In this document: in pieces, positions 8,972 to 17,843 of the stretch
Layout: each line of letters starts with the position of its first letter
Numbering within the stretch: the stretch's first letter is position 1
DNA from: Lachnospiraceae bacterium
GTDB taxonomy: Bacteria > Bacillota > Clostridia > Lachnospirales > Lachnospiraceae
NCBI GenBank assembly: GCA_017473905.1
Contig: JAFUJA010000015.1
Coordinates: 28,221-92,220, forward strand
Length of the DNA: 64,000 nucleotides
Direction of reading: 5' to 3'
Program-made: the position numbers and the translations under genes
Notes under the pieces: generated by a model
Seen by the model: the letters and a program-made list of their open reading frames with translations, nothing else
Told to the model about the DNA's origin: nothing
Database searches by the model: none

Positions 8972-9015
8972 TTGTTTTCACCTAATAAGACGGAGTCAAA
9001 AAAGAAACCTAACAA
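8972..9015 (-). promoter_or_regulatory. Possible ECF-type promoter of the lipoprotein gene
   Basis: The minus strand has TGTTAGG, 16 bp, then CGTCTTATTAGG upstream of the lipoprotein gene. CGTC is typical of -10 elements read by ECF sigma factors, and an ECF gene starts divergently about 100 bp away. This is inference from motif and context only. Confidence 0.35.
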
Positions 9016-9116
9016 CAAATTTAAAAAAATAGAAAAATTTTTTCTTTCATATATGTTATAATTGTAAACTGAATGCGTCATATAGTATGAAGGCCTTAAA
9101 AACAAGGAGAGAAAAC

Positions 9117-9674
9117 GTGGAAGATCAAAAGATAATTGATTTATATGTAAAAAGAGATGAGAAGGCAATTGAAAAGACCGCAGATAAATATGGGAAATAT
9201 TGTTTTTCCATTGCCTACAATGTTCTTATGAGTCACGAAGATTCCGAGGAATGTGTAAATGATACCTGGATTAAAACATGGAATACCATTCCGCCTGCGA
9301 TGCCGGAGTGCTTCCGTATTTTTTTAGGAAAAATCACCAGGAACCTTTCTTTTGATAAGTATAGGTACAACCACAGCGAAAAGCGTGGGGGTGGTGTAAT
9401 CGGGGCGGTTTTGGATGAGCTGGAAGAGGTTGTTGCGGGAAGTGACTCCGTGGAAGAAGCTTATGAGCGGAAGATTCTGGTTGAAGCCATTAATACTTAT
9501 TTACATACTCTCTCCAAACGTGACTGCAACATTTTTATCAGAAGATATTTTTACGGTGAGGAGACAAAAGATATTGCGCAGCGTTATGCAATAAAGGAAA
9601 GCAACGTTTTAATGATTTTATCCAGAACCCGTAAAAAGCTTCAACAACATCTAAAAGAGGAGGCATTATTATAA
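9117..9674 (+). CDS. ECF-type RNA polymerase sigma factor
   Basis: The 185-aa protein is a sigma-70 family factor with region 2 (SIAYNVLMSHEDSEECVNDT, then the helix ending in FLGKITRNLSFDKYR) and a region 4 helix-turn-helix near the C terminus (YGEETKDIAQRYAIKESNV). The GTG at 9117 is chosen because AAGGAGAG ends 7 nt upstream; an earlier ATG at 9087 lacks a site. It overlaps the next gene by one base (taATG), the usual layout of a sigma factor and its membrane partner. A TATAAT at 9057-9062 could be its own -10. Confidence 0.88.
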   Translation: MEDQKIIDLYVKRDEKAIEKTADKYGKYCFSIAYNVLMSHEDSEECVNDTWIKTWNTIPPAMPECFRIFLGKITRNLSFDKYRYNHSEKRGGGVIGAVLDELEEVVAGSDSVEEAYERKILVEAINTYLHTLSKRDCNIFIRRYFYGEETKDIAQRYAIKESNVLMILSRTRKKLQQHLKEEALL

Positions 9675-11251
9675 TGAAAGCAGAAGATTTATTTGACGCA
9701 ATCGGAGATATTGATGATAAGCTAATTATGGAAAGTGATATAAAAAGAAAGAAAAAAGCGGGGTTTAAAAGATATCAGGGGATTCTGGCAGCAGCAGCGT
9801 GTCTTTTACTGATTGTGGGAATTGTAAGCTTTTTAAATCCTTTGGTGCAGAGACCGGGAAGCACGGACAATCCGGGAATCAGTGATAATCCGGAAGGAAA
9901 CGGTCCTCTTCCCTATGATCCGGCCAATCCGGAGGAATGGACAGAACCCGAGGTGGTTGAGAATCCGGGTATGGAGCCCGGGGCTGAATGGGTAAATTTC
10001 AATGCAGGACCGGTTATGCCTATGACTCTTGTGGCAGAGGATGATAATATCTCTGCGAAGCGGGGCCTGACCTATGATTTTAGCGGAACGACGAAGGAAA
10101 ATAAGGGTGTTGTAGCGGTACAGGATAAATATGTGCTGAGTAACAGTTCTGCCGAGGACCGTGAAATTACGGTTTCTTATCCATATGTGGGTAACATCAA
10201 AGACATGATGGCAGCAGTACCCGCTCTTACCGTGGATGGAAACACAGTGGATGCGGATATTACCAACGGTTCTTATCTGGGATATGATAAAAACGGCGAA
10301 CTTCGTCATTTCTACCCCGGGGTTTTAACGGATGATTATATGACCATGATAAAAGGAGTAGAGAAGGACTGGCCCGCTATTGATGAGGGGCTTCTGGAAC
10401 AGGAAGTTACGGTGTATGAGATTGATGATTTTACGGGAGGAAATGTACCTGCAGATGTGGCAACCCTGGCACTTCGTCTTAAAGTAAAAGACACCGGCAA
10501 GGTATTCTTCTCCCACTGTACCGGGATGTTCAGTGATGGGGAATATGTGACGGTGTACGTTACTTTGGCACATTTGCCGAAGGGCGGTGTTCCGAAAGTA
10601 TATGTAATCGGGGAAGCAGCAGAAGAATACAGCTTAAAAGGGTATTCTTACGTGCAGATCAGTTCACAATATGAAACCACAGAGGTTAGCGGCAAAGTGA
10701 TTGAAGGGCAGACTACGGTAGAAGATGTCCTTTGGGACCTGACAAACTTTTATACAAAGGACGCAGCGGCAGATTCCGGAAAGAAAGAACTTATGAAATC
10801 TTTGGGAAATGACCGGTTGGCGGAAATGTTTACGGATATGTATCATTACAGAAATGACGGAGTTTCTTCCGATGAAGATCTGATCTTTTACGAGCCGGCA
10901 TTATCGGATATTGCGTATATGGCATTTGAGTACGAGCAGATTTATTATTTTACACAGACAGTTACAGTTCCCGGAAACGGCAGCGTAAGTTTAACCTGGG
11001 ACTATGTTAAGAAGGGTTCCCATAATACTTACGAGCCGAATGAAGATTTCCGTGACAATTTCTGCTATGATAATTTGCCGAATCTGGAGACGAAGCTGTA
11101 TTTTACGGAGCAGACGGCAGCACTTGTGGAAACGGGAAATATCCGTATTGAGGATCAGAATTACGGCTTTGATCCGGAACGGGGTGTACTTAAAGTGACA
11201 TTGGAGTCGGATGCAGAACGATATTATATGGTTGTGAAAGTGTTGAAGTAA
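9674..11251 (+). CDS. Single-span membrane protein, probable partner of the ECF sigma factor
   Basis: The 525-aa protein has a charged cytoplasmic head of about 35 residues, one membrane span near 36-55 and a large extracellular part with a Pro/Asn-rich linker (about 58-100). The topology and the one-base overlap with the sigma gene match anti-sigma factors or sensor partners, but no zinc-binding anti-sigma HxxxCxxC motif is present. The external part has no recognised fold. It could bind or respond to a surface signal. Partner role is inferred from context. Confidence 0.7.
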   Translation: MKAEDLFDAIGDIDDKLIMESDIKRKKKAGFKRYQGILAAAACLLLIVGIVSFLNPLVQRPGSTDNPGISDNPEGNGPLPYDPANPEEWTEPEVVENPGMEPGAEWVNFNAGPVMPMTLVAEDDNISAKRGLTYDFSGTTKENKGVVAVQDKYVLSNSSAEDREITVSYPYVGNIKDMMAAVPALTVDGNTVDADITNGSYLGYDKNGELRHFYPGVLTDDYMTMIKGVEKDWPAIDEGLLEQEVTVYEIDDFTGGNVPADVATLALRLKVKDTGKVFFSHCTGMFSDGEYVTVYVTLAHLPKGGVPKVYVIGEAAEEYSLKGYSYVQISSQYETTEVSGKVIEGQTTVEDVLWDLTNFYTKDAAADSGKKELMKSLGNDRLAEMFTDMYHYRNDGVSSDEDLIFYEPALSDIAYMAFEYEQIYYFTQTVTVPGNGSVSLTWDYVKKGSHNTYEPNEDFRDNFCYDNLPNLETKLYFTEQTAALVETGNIRIEDQNYGFDPERGVLKVTLESDAERYYMVVKVLK

Positions 11252-11333
11252 AACAAGGAGTAGGCTATAATAAAACTGTTGATATTTAAAATATCCTAAA
11301 AATGTGAATGGGGAAGGGATAAGGAGGATACCG

Positions 11334-11879
11334 ATGAGCCGTGATATTTCAGCACGTTTAAAACAGGTAAGAGAAGAGAAGCAGTTTACACCGGAACTTC
11401 TCAGTGAAAAAACAGGAATCAATCTGGAAACCATTTTAGATTGGGAGGCAGGGAAGAATCTTCCCGATGCGGCAGGTCTTGTAAAGCTGTCAAAGGTGTA
11501 CGGCATGTCTATCGACGAAATCGTATATACCGGAACTGCTGTACCGGAATATAACGAGGATAAGGCAGTGTATAAGCCCAGAACGGTTGCTTATGACGGG
11601 GATCAATCCCTCCGGGGCAATCCGGCCAATAATGCCTCTCATAAAAAGAAGGCTTCAGAGTCCCCTGTAGTGAAGTTTATTACCTATGCCCTATTCCCCT
11701 TACTTTGTCTGGGTATTTATCTTGTAATGGGGCTGGGATTTGCGTTCTGGCATCCCGGTTGGATGGTGTTTTTACTGGTACCTATTTACTATGCGTGTAT
11801 TCTTGTTGTGCACCGGCTGAGTAAAGATGTGGATGATGCGGTGGCGGAATACATGGAAGAAGAGGAGAAAAAGCAGTGA
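11334..11879 (+). CDS. XRE-family regulator with two membrane spans
   Basis: The 180-aa protein has an N-terminal Cro/C1-type helix-turn-helix (about residues 1-60: LKQVREEKQFTPELLSEKTG then GINLETILDWEAGKNLP), a linker, and two hydrophobic segments near 115-160 with an acidic C terminus. The start at 11334 follows AAGGAGG by 6 nt; the earlier in-frame ATG at 11304 has no site. It overlaps the downstream deaminase by 4 bp, so they are translated together. It is probably a membrane-tethered regulator; its signal is unknown. Confidence 0.8.
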   Translation: MSRDISARLKQVREEKQFTPELLSEKTGINLETILDWEAGKNLPDAAGLVKLSKVYGMSIDEIVYTGTAVPEYNEDKAVYKPRTVAYDGDQSLRGNPANNASHKKKASESPVVKFITYALFPLLCLGIYLVMGLGFAFWHPGWMVFLLVPIYYACILVVHRLSKDVDDAVAEYMEEEEKKQ

Positions 11880-13210
11880 GTATTTTTATCAGAAATATTC
11901 TGGCAGCAGTGCCGGACGCAGAGAAAACCGTAGTAACGAAGCCTTATCATATTTATATAAAAGAAGGTCGCATCTCCTATATGGAGGAGTGTGCCGATGG
12001 TGCCCTTTCCGAAAAAGCAGAATCTTTTATGAAAGATGCAGAAGAGGTGATTGAGGGTAAAAACCGCATGGTGATTCCCGGATTTGTGAATTGTCATACA
12101 CACTCTTACATGTCTTTTATGAGAAATGTGGCGGATGATTTGAACTTCAATGACTGGTTGTTCGGAACCATTTCTCCTATTGAGGATGCCATGACGGATG
12201 AGGATGCTTATTGGGGCGCCAATCTTGCCATTCTGGAAATGATGAGTACAGGTACAACCTGTTTTAATGATATGCAGATGAACATTCATCAGACTACCCG
12301 TGCCGTAAAAGAGTCCGGCATGCGTGCGGTGATTTCCCGCGGTCTTGTGGGAAGCGGTAACGACGAAGCAGGGCAGATGCGCCTGCGTCAGGCATATGAA
12401 GAGCGGGACGCTTTCGCGGATTGCGACAGATTAAGCTTCTTCCTCGGACCCCATGCGCCTTATACCTGTGATGAGGATTTCCTGCGGATTGTAGCTGCAG
12501 AGGGTGCCAAAAATGATATGGGAATCCACATCCACCTGTCCGAGAGCAGAACGGAGATGGAGAACTGCTATACCCGTTACGGCTGTACACCCATTGAACT
12601 TGCGGAAAGAGCGGGACTTTTTGACGGGCCTGCCATTGCGGCACACTGCGTGTACGCAACGGATGAAGATATGGAGATTCTGGCTGAGAAAAAGGTTAGC
12701 GTGGTAACCAATCCGGCCAGCAATATGAAACTTGGTAACGGTTTTGCTCCCATTCCTAAAATGATGAGAGCCGGCGTAAATGTGTGCCTTGGTACCGACG
12801 GTGCTGCCAGCAACAACTGCCTGAATATGTTCCACGAATTAAGTCTGCTGACCCTGATTCACAAAGGAGTAGGCAACACAGCCCAGTGCATCAGTGCAAA
12901 AGACGGTTTCCGCATCGCCACCATAAACGGTGCCCGTGCCCTTTGCATGGAAAAGGAAATCGGAAGTATTGAAGTGGGCAAAAAGGCTGACCTTGCGATT
13001 CTAAACATTGACACACCTTCTTTTATGCCGAACAATAACCTGATTGCGGGACTTTCCTACTCAGCAAACGGCTCAGAGGTGGAAACGGTTATCATCGACG
13101 GTAAAATTACCATGAAGAACCGTGAATTCCTTACCATGGACAAAGAGCGCATCTACTTCGAAATCCGTAAGATTATGAAGCGGATGGGGCTGGATGAGAA
13201 GGAATATTAG
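11876..13210 (+). CDS. Amidohydrolase, Atz/Trz (MtaD-like) deaminase
   Basis: The 444-aa metal-dependent hydrolase resembles S-adenosylhomocysteine/5'-methylthioadenosine deaminases. Metal and catalytic residues are in place: HTH in the segment VNCHTHSYMSF, His in LGPHAPYTC, HIHLSES, AAHCVYA and the Asp of LGTDGAASNN. It uses a GTG start overlapping the stop of the XRE gene (gtga), with the aggag site inside that gene. Substrate could be an adenosine derivative, guanine-like base or other ring; I would annotate only the family. A strong terminator follows. Confidence 0.88.
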   Translation: MSIFIRNILAAVPDAEKTVVTKPYHIYIKEGRISYMEECADGALSEKAESFMKDAEEVIEGKNRMVIPGFVNCHTHSYMSFMRNVADDLNFNDWLFGTISPIEDAMTDEDAYWGANLAILEMMSTGTTCFNDMQMNIHQTTRAVKESGMRAVISRGLVGSGNDEAGQMRLRQAYEERDAFADCDRLSFFLGPHAPYTCDEDFLRIVAAEGAKNDMGIHIHLSESRTEMENCYTRYGCTPIELAERAGLFDGPAIAAHCVYATDEDMEILAEKKVSVVTNPASNMKLGNGFAPIPKMMRAGVNVCLGTDGAASNNCLNMFHELSLLTLIHKGVGNTAQCISAKDGFRIATINGARALCMEKEIGSIEVGKKADLAILNIDTPSFMPNNNLIAGLSYSANGSEVETVIIDGKITMKNREFLTMDKERIYFEIRKIMKRMGLDEKEY

Positions 13211-13242
13211 GAAGCAGATAGAGGATATAGGATAGAGGATAT

Positions 13243-13270
13243 AAAAAACCGGCCTGAGGGCCGGTTTTTT
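13243..13270. terminator. Bidirectional terminator
   Basis: A perfect 12-bp stem aaaaaaccggcc/ggccggtttttt around tgag serves the deaminase on the plus strand and the Ltp-like gene on the minus strand. Confidence 0.92.
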
Positions 13271-13275
13271 ATGTC

Positions 13276-14229
13276 TTAATCCGCAACAATTGAGGTTCCG
13301 GTTATAATAACTTTAATAGTATTTGAGTTTACTATTTCAATTTCTATACCGGTGGCGTCATTGGAGTGAAGTCTTTTGATACATTCCGTTACGGGTTGCC
13401 CTAAAGTTTCTTCTACAGCAGCTCGAAAAGTAGGACCTCCTGAATTAACAGCATCTACAATATCACCACTTTCCGGGAAAGAATAGTCATCTGCCGTTAT
13501 AACTGCAGGATCAAGCATTGCTGTTGTAAATGCGGATTTTATTATATATGCCAAATCGGCATCATTTTCAAGTTTCTCGTTTTCTTCCGCACCATATACT
13601 GCCTGCTCATTTGTAAATCCATAATATTCTAATTCTTCAATCATTTCCTGTTTGGTAAAATTTTTTTTGAGAAGTTTTTCTGCCTTTAAGGCGGCCTGTT
13701 CGTACCAGTCTGCACCACAGTTATCTGCAGCATAAACAGCTTCTTCATATTCGAAGTTCTCATCGATTAGTTCTTCAATTAGTCCGGAATATGAAGAAGG
13801 ACCATAACGTAAACTTCTTTTTGCGCGTTTTAGGGCCTGTTCATTCCAATCGATATCACACATATATGCGGCATAAATTGCTTCTTCATAACTATAGTTT
13901 CCTGCTTGCATTACTTCAATTATGCCGGCACGTGAATATTCCCACTTTTCTAGATAATAATCTACCATTTTGATTAAATGTCTTTTTTCAGAAGGACTTA
14001 AATTATCAAGTGAAGGTATTTCTATTACTTCTTCTGATGCATTTTGGTTTGTTTCCGATTTTATCATTTTATTGTTTTCAGTAGAAATAAACTCATTCCT
14101 TGATATTTGCAAAGTGTCGGATTCATCGGTCCTTGCTGTTTCTTCGTTTGTATATACACTTATAATAATAGAAACCAATATCAGTAAGCCGAAAGCAACC
14201 CCTACTAAATAAATAACTTTTTTTTTCAT
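13276..14229 (-). CDS. Membrane-anchored protein with three Ltp repeats
   Basis: The 317-aa protein has an N-terminal membrane anchor (residues 5-25, no lipobox Cys) and three repeats of the Ltp (host cell surface-exposed lipoprotein) type at about 99-140, 147-188 and 191-220. Each has the pattern S-x-G-I/L-I-E, E-E-A-I/V-Y-A-A and D-W-x-E-Q-A. In streptococcal phages such repeats block DNA injection by related phages. A C-terminal domain (about 225-317) is unrelated to known Ltp and ends in a beta-rich, pilin-like stretch. Base composition is more AT-rich than its neighbours, suggesting acquisition. Confidence 0.8.
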   Translation of the reverse strand: MKKKVIYLVGVAFGLLILVSIIISVYTNEETARTDESDTLQISRNEFISTENNKMIKSETNQNASEEVIEIPSLDNLSPSEKRHLIKMVDYYLEKWEYSRAGIIEVMQAGNYSYEEAIYAAYMCDIDWNEQALKRAKRSLRYGPSSYSGLIEELIDENFEYEEAVYAADNCGADWYEQAALKAEKLLKKNFTKQEMIEELEYYGFTNEQAVYGAEENEKLENDADLAYIIKSAFTTAMLDPAVITADDYSFPESGDIVDAVNSGGPTFRAAVEETLGQPVTECIKRLHSNDATGIEIEIVNSNTIKVIITGTSIVAD

Positions 14230-14247
14230 ATATATTCCACCTTTCTG

Positions 14248-14358
14248 TCAAAAATAAAGATAGGTTTTAGAGAGCATCCGTTTTAGTACGTAAAGATTTT
14301 TTTCAAGATCGACAATTTTCTCCATATAATTAACTAATTGTTTTTTTGAATTTCTCAT
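14248..14358 (-). CDS. Possible 36-aa small protein
   Basis: An ATG at 14358 opens a 36-codon frame (start MRNSKKQLVNYMEKI, end SKTYLYF) that stops 18 nt before the Ltp-like gene. A gagggta element lies 5 nt upstream of the ATG. The product would be a basic, amphipathic helix. It fills an otherwise empty gap in the same direction. No homologue is known to me, so it could be chance. Confidence 0.4.
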   Translation of the reverse strand: MRNSKKQLVNYMEKIVDLEKNLYVLKRMLSKTYLYF

Positions 14359-14391
14359 AAACTACCCTCTGTTTCTTGTAAAAGGAAATAT

Positions 14392-14973
14392 TTAGTGTTC
14401 AAAATTTTTGGTAAGAAAGATGGTAATGTCTTCTTCGGTGCCATCTTCGTAGGTAACAGTAAAAGTTATCTCTAAGTCTTTTCCAATTGCATATAAATTA
14501 AAACCACAATATTTTTCTTCTTCTACAAGTATATGAATAGCACCATCCATGTTATCCTTTATGCTTTGTACCTTTTTAGGATAGTACAAAAACAATAGGT
14601 CATCATCATTTTCCATAACATATGAATCTCCATCCGACACGATTGCTTTTGCACCGTATTCATATTCCCATACAATTAATTTAAGTTCGTTATATGTCAT
14701 GTCATTAGTTAAATCAACCATATTTTTTCCATTCTCTTCCGTATAAAGTGTCAGGTCAATTTCTTCCGTTGTCCCTTCTGTTGATTCTTCGGGTACGGAT
14801 TCTGTGGTGGGCTCAGAAGATTCTTCGCCGGAAGCAACTTCAGATACAACCTCCGATATTGCTTCAGAAACAGCAGGCGTATCTTCCGTGGCTGTGCCAC
14901 AACCTGCCAATAATGTTACACATAAAGTTGTTAATACTAAAATGTTAAGTCGGTTCATTCGGTTTCTTTTCAT
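14392..14973 (-). CDS. Putative lipoprotein
   Basis: The 193-aa product has a signal peptide with lipobox LLAGC and then a long Ser/Glu/Thr linker (about residues 30-75) that would lift the folded part off the membrane. The C-terminal 120 residues are acidic and have no recognised domain. The start at 14973 is supported by GGGAGG 7 nt upstream; upstream in-frame ATGs lack this. It is probably cotranscribed with the small ORF and Ltp-like gene downstream. Confidence 0.72.
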   Translation of the reverse strand: MKRNRMNRLNILVLTTLCVTLLAGCGTATEDTPAVSEAISEVVSEVASGEESSEPTTESVPEESTEGTTEEIDLTLYTEENGKNMVDLTNDMTYNELKLIVWEYEYGAKAIVSDGDSYVMENDDDLLFLYYPKKVQSIKDNMDGAIHILVEEEKYCGFNLYAIGKDLEITFTVTYEDGTEEDITIFLTKNFEH

Positions 14974-15181
14974 ACGTTTTCCTCCCGTCTGGTGTTTCAT
15001 CTCACAACTCATTTTCATTGTGAATGTATTTTTATGAGAATCAAAATTTTCTATTTTTATTTAGAATTATTAAATAGAAAATGAGAATAACTCATATAGA
15101 ATATAACATATACCACTAAGGAATACAAGAATAACCAATACAATAAAAGTGGTTTAACTTATATAGAAAGTAGATGAAAAT

Positions 15182-15505
15182 ATGGAGAATCGTATAAAAC
15201 AATTACGAGAAGAACGCCACATGACACAAATCAGGCTTTCCATAGAACTGGAAGTTTCGCAAGAAGCGGTTAGTGGTTATGAGTCCGGGAAGCATTATCC
15301 CAGCGTAGCAATTTTATTAAAAATGCGGGAATTATTTCATACCAATATCGACTATATTCTGGGTTTATCCGATGTGCGTTGCACTAAGAATATTGAAACC
15401 ATTTCACCGGATGAACAACTGTTACTGTCTAAGTGGAATAGTTTAGACGAACGGCGTAAAGAACTTTTACTTGCATATATTGATGGTTTAACCGCGATAA
15501 AATAA
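15182..15505 (+). CDS. XRE-family transcriptional regulator
   Basis: The 107-aa protein has a Cro/C1-type helix-turn-helix in residues 1-62 (RIKQLREERHMTQ, then LEVSQEAVSGYESGKHYPS) and a short helical C terminus that probably dimerises. It is divergent from the lipoprotein/Ltp-like cluster, and the 160-bp AT-rich gap between them holds a loose inverted repeat (accact/agtggt, about 15111-15154), so it may control that cluster and itself. Targets are not proven. Confidence 0.82.
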   Translation: MENRIKQLREERHMTQIRLSIELEVSQEAVSGYESGKHYPSVAILLKMRELFHTNIDYILGLSDVRCTKNIETISPDEQLLLSKWNSLDERRKELLLAYIDGLTAIK

Positions 15506-15541
15506 AAAAATCCATTGGGATAAAACCGATGGATTTTTTTA
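15504..15541. terminator. Terminator after the XRE gene
   Basis: Stem aaaaaatccat/atggatttttt with a 13-nt loop, flanked by an A tract and a T tract, so it could work in both directions between the XRE gene and the Rpn gene. Confidence 0.85.
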
Positions 15542-15581
15542 TATCTTTGAGATTTTCTATATGCTAATGTGTAACAAAACT

Positions 15582-16556
15582 TTATTCGGATATTCCGTAT
15601 TTTTTATACATCTGCTCCAGAAAGGCTTCGTCCTGAAGTTTGTCTACCAGATGTAACTCATTGTTATTTCCCATTTGTTGCAAAAGCTGAAGCATTCGCT
15701 TCTTTTCTTCAGCACGTCCTTCGGTATTTCCCTCAACACGCCCTTCAATAAGGCCCTCTGCAAGTCCTGCTTTATGGCCTTCTGCAAGTCCTGCCTTACG
15801 GCCTTCAGAAAATCCTGCGGCATGCTCCTCTTCCTTCAACATTTTCATATGTTTTTCCTGATCATATTCGAATATACTCATGGCTATTACCTCCCCGCGC
15901 TGTGCCTTCAAAAACTCTGCGAGAATTCCTTCACGAATACAGTCATCTACAGCTTTATTGACTGCTGTTCTTAAATCCATATTCTTCCGGCTTTCTCTTA
16001 TTTTGGTGGTAAACAGCATATATTCCTTCAGCAACCGACAACCTTCCAGAAGTTCCTCATTCATGCCCGGGTTAATGTTATAAACCGTCACAATCAGTTC
16101 CAGTTCGGGACGCTCCGTTTTCTTGTGAAACAATTCCGACAACCGATATTCCGACTTCTCCGGAATCCGGGCACTTCCGTTATAAAACACCGCAAACCTT
16201 GGCGTGGGAATTTGTAACCTTCTGCTACTGTAAAGATTTTTTTCTGTAGCTATCTTCTGTAGCATCTGTGCTACATAAAACAGGTCTCTCAGCGGCATAT
16301 TGGGATTTACCGTGGATTGATGTTCATAGAGACATAATTCAAATGCAAAAACAAAGGAGACATCGTTTTTCATTCCCATATAAACTGCATTTTCGAGGGT
16401 TGTAATCTCTAAGTCCTCCGCATTGGTAAAATTTGTTCCATTTACCGCATTGTACAGACTGAGAAGCTCCGACTTCCCACGGAACAGCATGCGAAAAACT
16501 GTGTCCTTGTACTTACGCTCCACTTCCGGAAACGCATTAAAATCCGTATATTCCAT
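15582..16556 (-). CDS. Rpn-family nuclease / PD-(D/E)XK transposase-like protein
   Basis: The 324-aa protein belongs to the recombination-promoting nuclease family. The core shows KDTVFRMLF, an Asp-rich beta strand, and the catalytic-type segment YEHQSTVNPNMPLR. The C-terminal third has tandem E-G-x-x-x-G-x-A-E-G repeats (about 245-285) typical of these proteins and prone to copy-number change. The start at 16556 gives a 7-nt spacing from AAGGAGG; the ATG at 16562 would be too close. Many near-identical paralogues usually occur per genome in this group. There are no inverted repeats or target duplications here. Confidence 0.85.
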   Translation of the reverse strand: MEYTDFNAFPEVERKYKDTVFRMLFRGKSELLSLYNAVNGTNFTNAEDLEITTLENAVYMGMKNDVSFVFAFELCLYEHQSTVNPNMPLRDLFYVAQMLQKIATEKNLYSSRRLQIPTPRFAVFYNGSARIPEKSEYRLSELFHKKTERPELELIVTVYNINPGMNEELLEGCRLLKEYMLFTTKIRESRKNMDLRTAVNKAVDDCIREGILAEFLKAQRGEVIAMSIFEYDQEKHMKMLKEEEHAAGFSEGRKAGLAEGHKAGLAEGLIEGRVEGNTEGRAEEKKRMLQLLQQMGNNNELHLVDKLQDEAFLEQMYKKYGISE

Positions 16557-16799
16557 ACGCATTCCTCCTTATCCCGCAGGGATTCTTTCATCCCTGCTTA
16601 TTTTGTAATAGTGAATTCAAAGCATGGATTTTCAAGAAAGCCTTAAGAAAAAGGTCAGATGGCATGACTGCCGGGAAATGTAAAAGAATGTAAACAAAAA
16701 CTATCGTTCACCCTTTTATAAAAAGAAAATATGCTTTGTAGCAATTGTAACACTGAAAAAAAGTATATGCAAGGATTTATATATTCCTTTGAGAAGTCA
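16557..16799. other. Non-coding stretch
   Basis: Between the divergent Rpn gene and the promoter at 16800 I see AT-rich sequence with no convincing ORF or RNA structure. Confidence 0.6.
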
Positions 16800-16828
16800 T
16801 TGAAACAATCGCTGATAGGATATATGAT
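16800..16828 (+). promoter_or_regulatory. Promoter of the 16909 lipoprotein
   Basis: TTGAAA (16800-16805), 17-bp spacer, TATGAT (16823-16828). Confidence 0.6.
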
Positions 16829-16908
16829 AGATGTAAATGATAAAGTAAATTAAGCTTCGGAGATGTTTGGAATAAAAGCAGTTCCGGGAAGGATGAAGGG
16901 AGTACTGT

Positions 16909-17769
16909 ATGAAACTCAAAATAATTTCCCTTATTTTAGCAATTGTTTTGTGTATCTGTGTCAGTGGATGCGGAGGAGAAGATGAAAGCCTGCAGGCACC
17001 TTCGCAGGAAACGGTGTCGGAAGAGACAGCTGTGGATGGTGGCAACTCTTCTGAAGTTGTATCAGAAAATACATCGGAAGAAGAGGCGTTGCAGACAACC
17101 GAACTGCAATTAAACGATGCGTGGAACGTATCGGATGTTAAATGTTTTACCATGGTAAATCTGACACCCTGTGTCGTAGTGGACGGGGTGGCATATTTAT
17201 ATGAAGATGATACTTGGGTTGCCAAAGACGCTTCTGAAGCAATTCAGTGGGTATATGAAGGGGAATATTACTGTGCGCTGGATGTGAACGGTAAAATTCT
17301 TGGTGAACCTCCCGCAGATTCCTCAGGATATATGCCGCTTGGAAGTGCATCCGTTTTTTATAATGCAGAAGTTGTCATGGAGAAATCTGCAACAGATCCT
17401 GTTCGTGCTTTGGATTGCAATGTATATAGCGATGCTGTTTTGGTGTGGCTCCAGGATGGGAGCCTTATCCGCTATATGAACGGGGAGGGCATAGAGGTGG
17501 AAATACCGGGAGAAATTAAGCAGATTTCCGACGGCTATGTACTTACCGAAGATGGTTATTTGTATGAGGTTTCCGGAGAGATCGGAGAAGTGAAAGTAAA
17601 GAAGGTATCGGAAGAAGCCTTCACAGAATTCCCTTTACAAATAAAAGTAGAAGAAACCGTAAAAACTGCTCTGACTGATACCGGTAAAAAAGCAGAGGAT
17701 ATTGTGGTTTCTTTTGACCGCGCAGCGGTTTTATGTGAAGACGGAAGCATCGTTCTGCTGGATATATGA
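16909..17769 (+). CDS. Putative lipoprotein with propeller-like repeats
   Basis: The 286-aa lipoprotein has lipobox VSGC (Cys21), a Ser/Glu-rich linker and a C-terminal region with repeated short strands ending in patterns such as DGSLIRYM, DGYLYEVS and DGSIVLLDI, reminiscent of RCC1 or other beta-propeller blades. It has its own promoter at 16800, and the start ATG follows gaaggga. It is followed by the 131-bp hairpin element. Function is unknown. Confidence 0.72.
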   Translation: MKLKIISLILAIVLCICVSGCGGEDESLQAPSQETVSEETAVDGGNSSEVVSENTSEEEALQTTELQLNDAWNVSDVKCFTMVNLTPCVVVDGVAYLYEDDTWVAKDASEAIQWVYEGEYYCALDVNGKILGEPPADSSGYMPLGSASVFYNAEVVMEKSATDPVRALDCNVYSDAVLVWLQDGSLIRYMNGEGIEVEIPGEIKQISDGYVLTEDGYLYEVSGEIGEVKVKKVSEEAFTEFPLQIKVEETVKTALTDTGKKAEDIVVSFDRAAVLCEDGSIVLLDI

Positions 17770-17843
17770 TGCCAAGGAATGTGAGACTCTTTTATTGAGT
17801 AAGTTTTTATCTTTCTTTCCGGGAACGTTAGCAGATATGACAA

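Noticed and set aside
13216-13242. Two copies of atagaggatata after the deaminase gene
   Set aside because: Only two short copies next to a terminator; probably slippage without function.
15726-15825. Repeated codons in the Rpn gene that look like a short tandem repeat array
   Set aside because: They encode the usual EGxxxGxAEG repeats of this family; not a CRISPR or mobile element.
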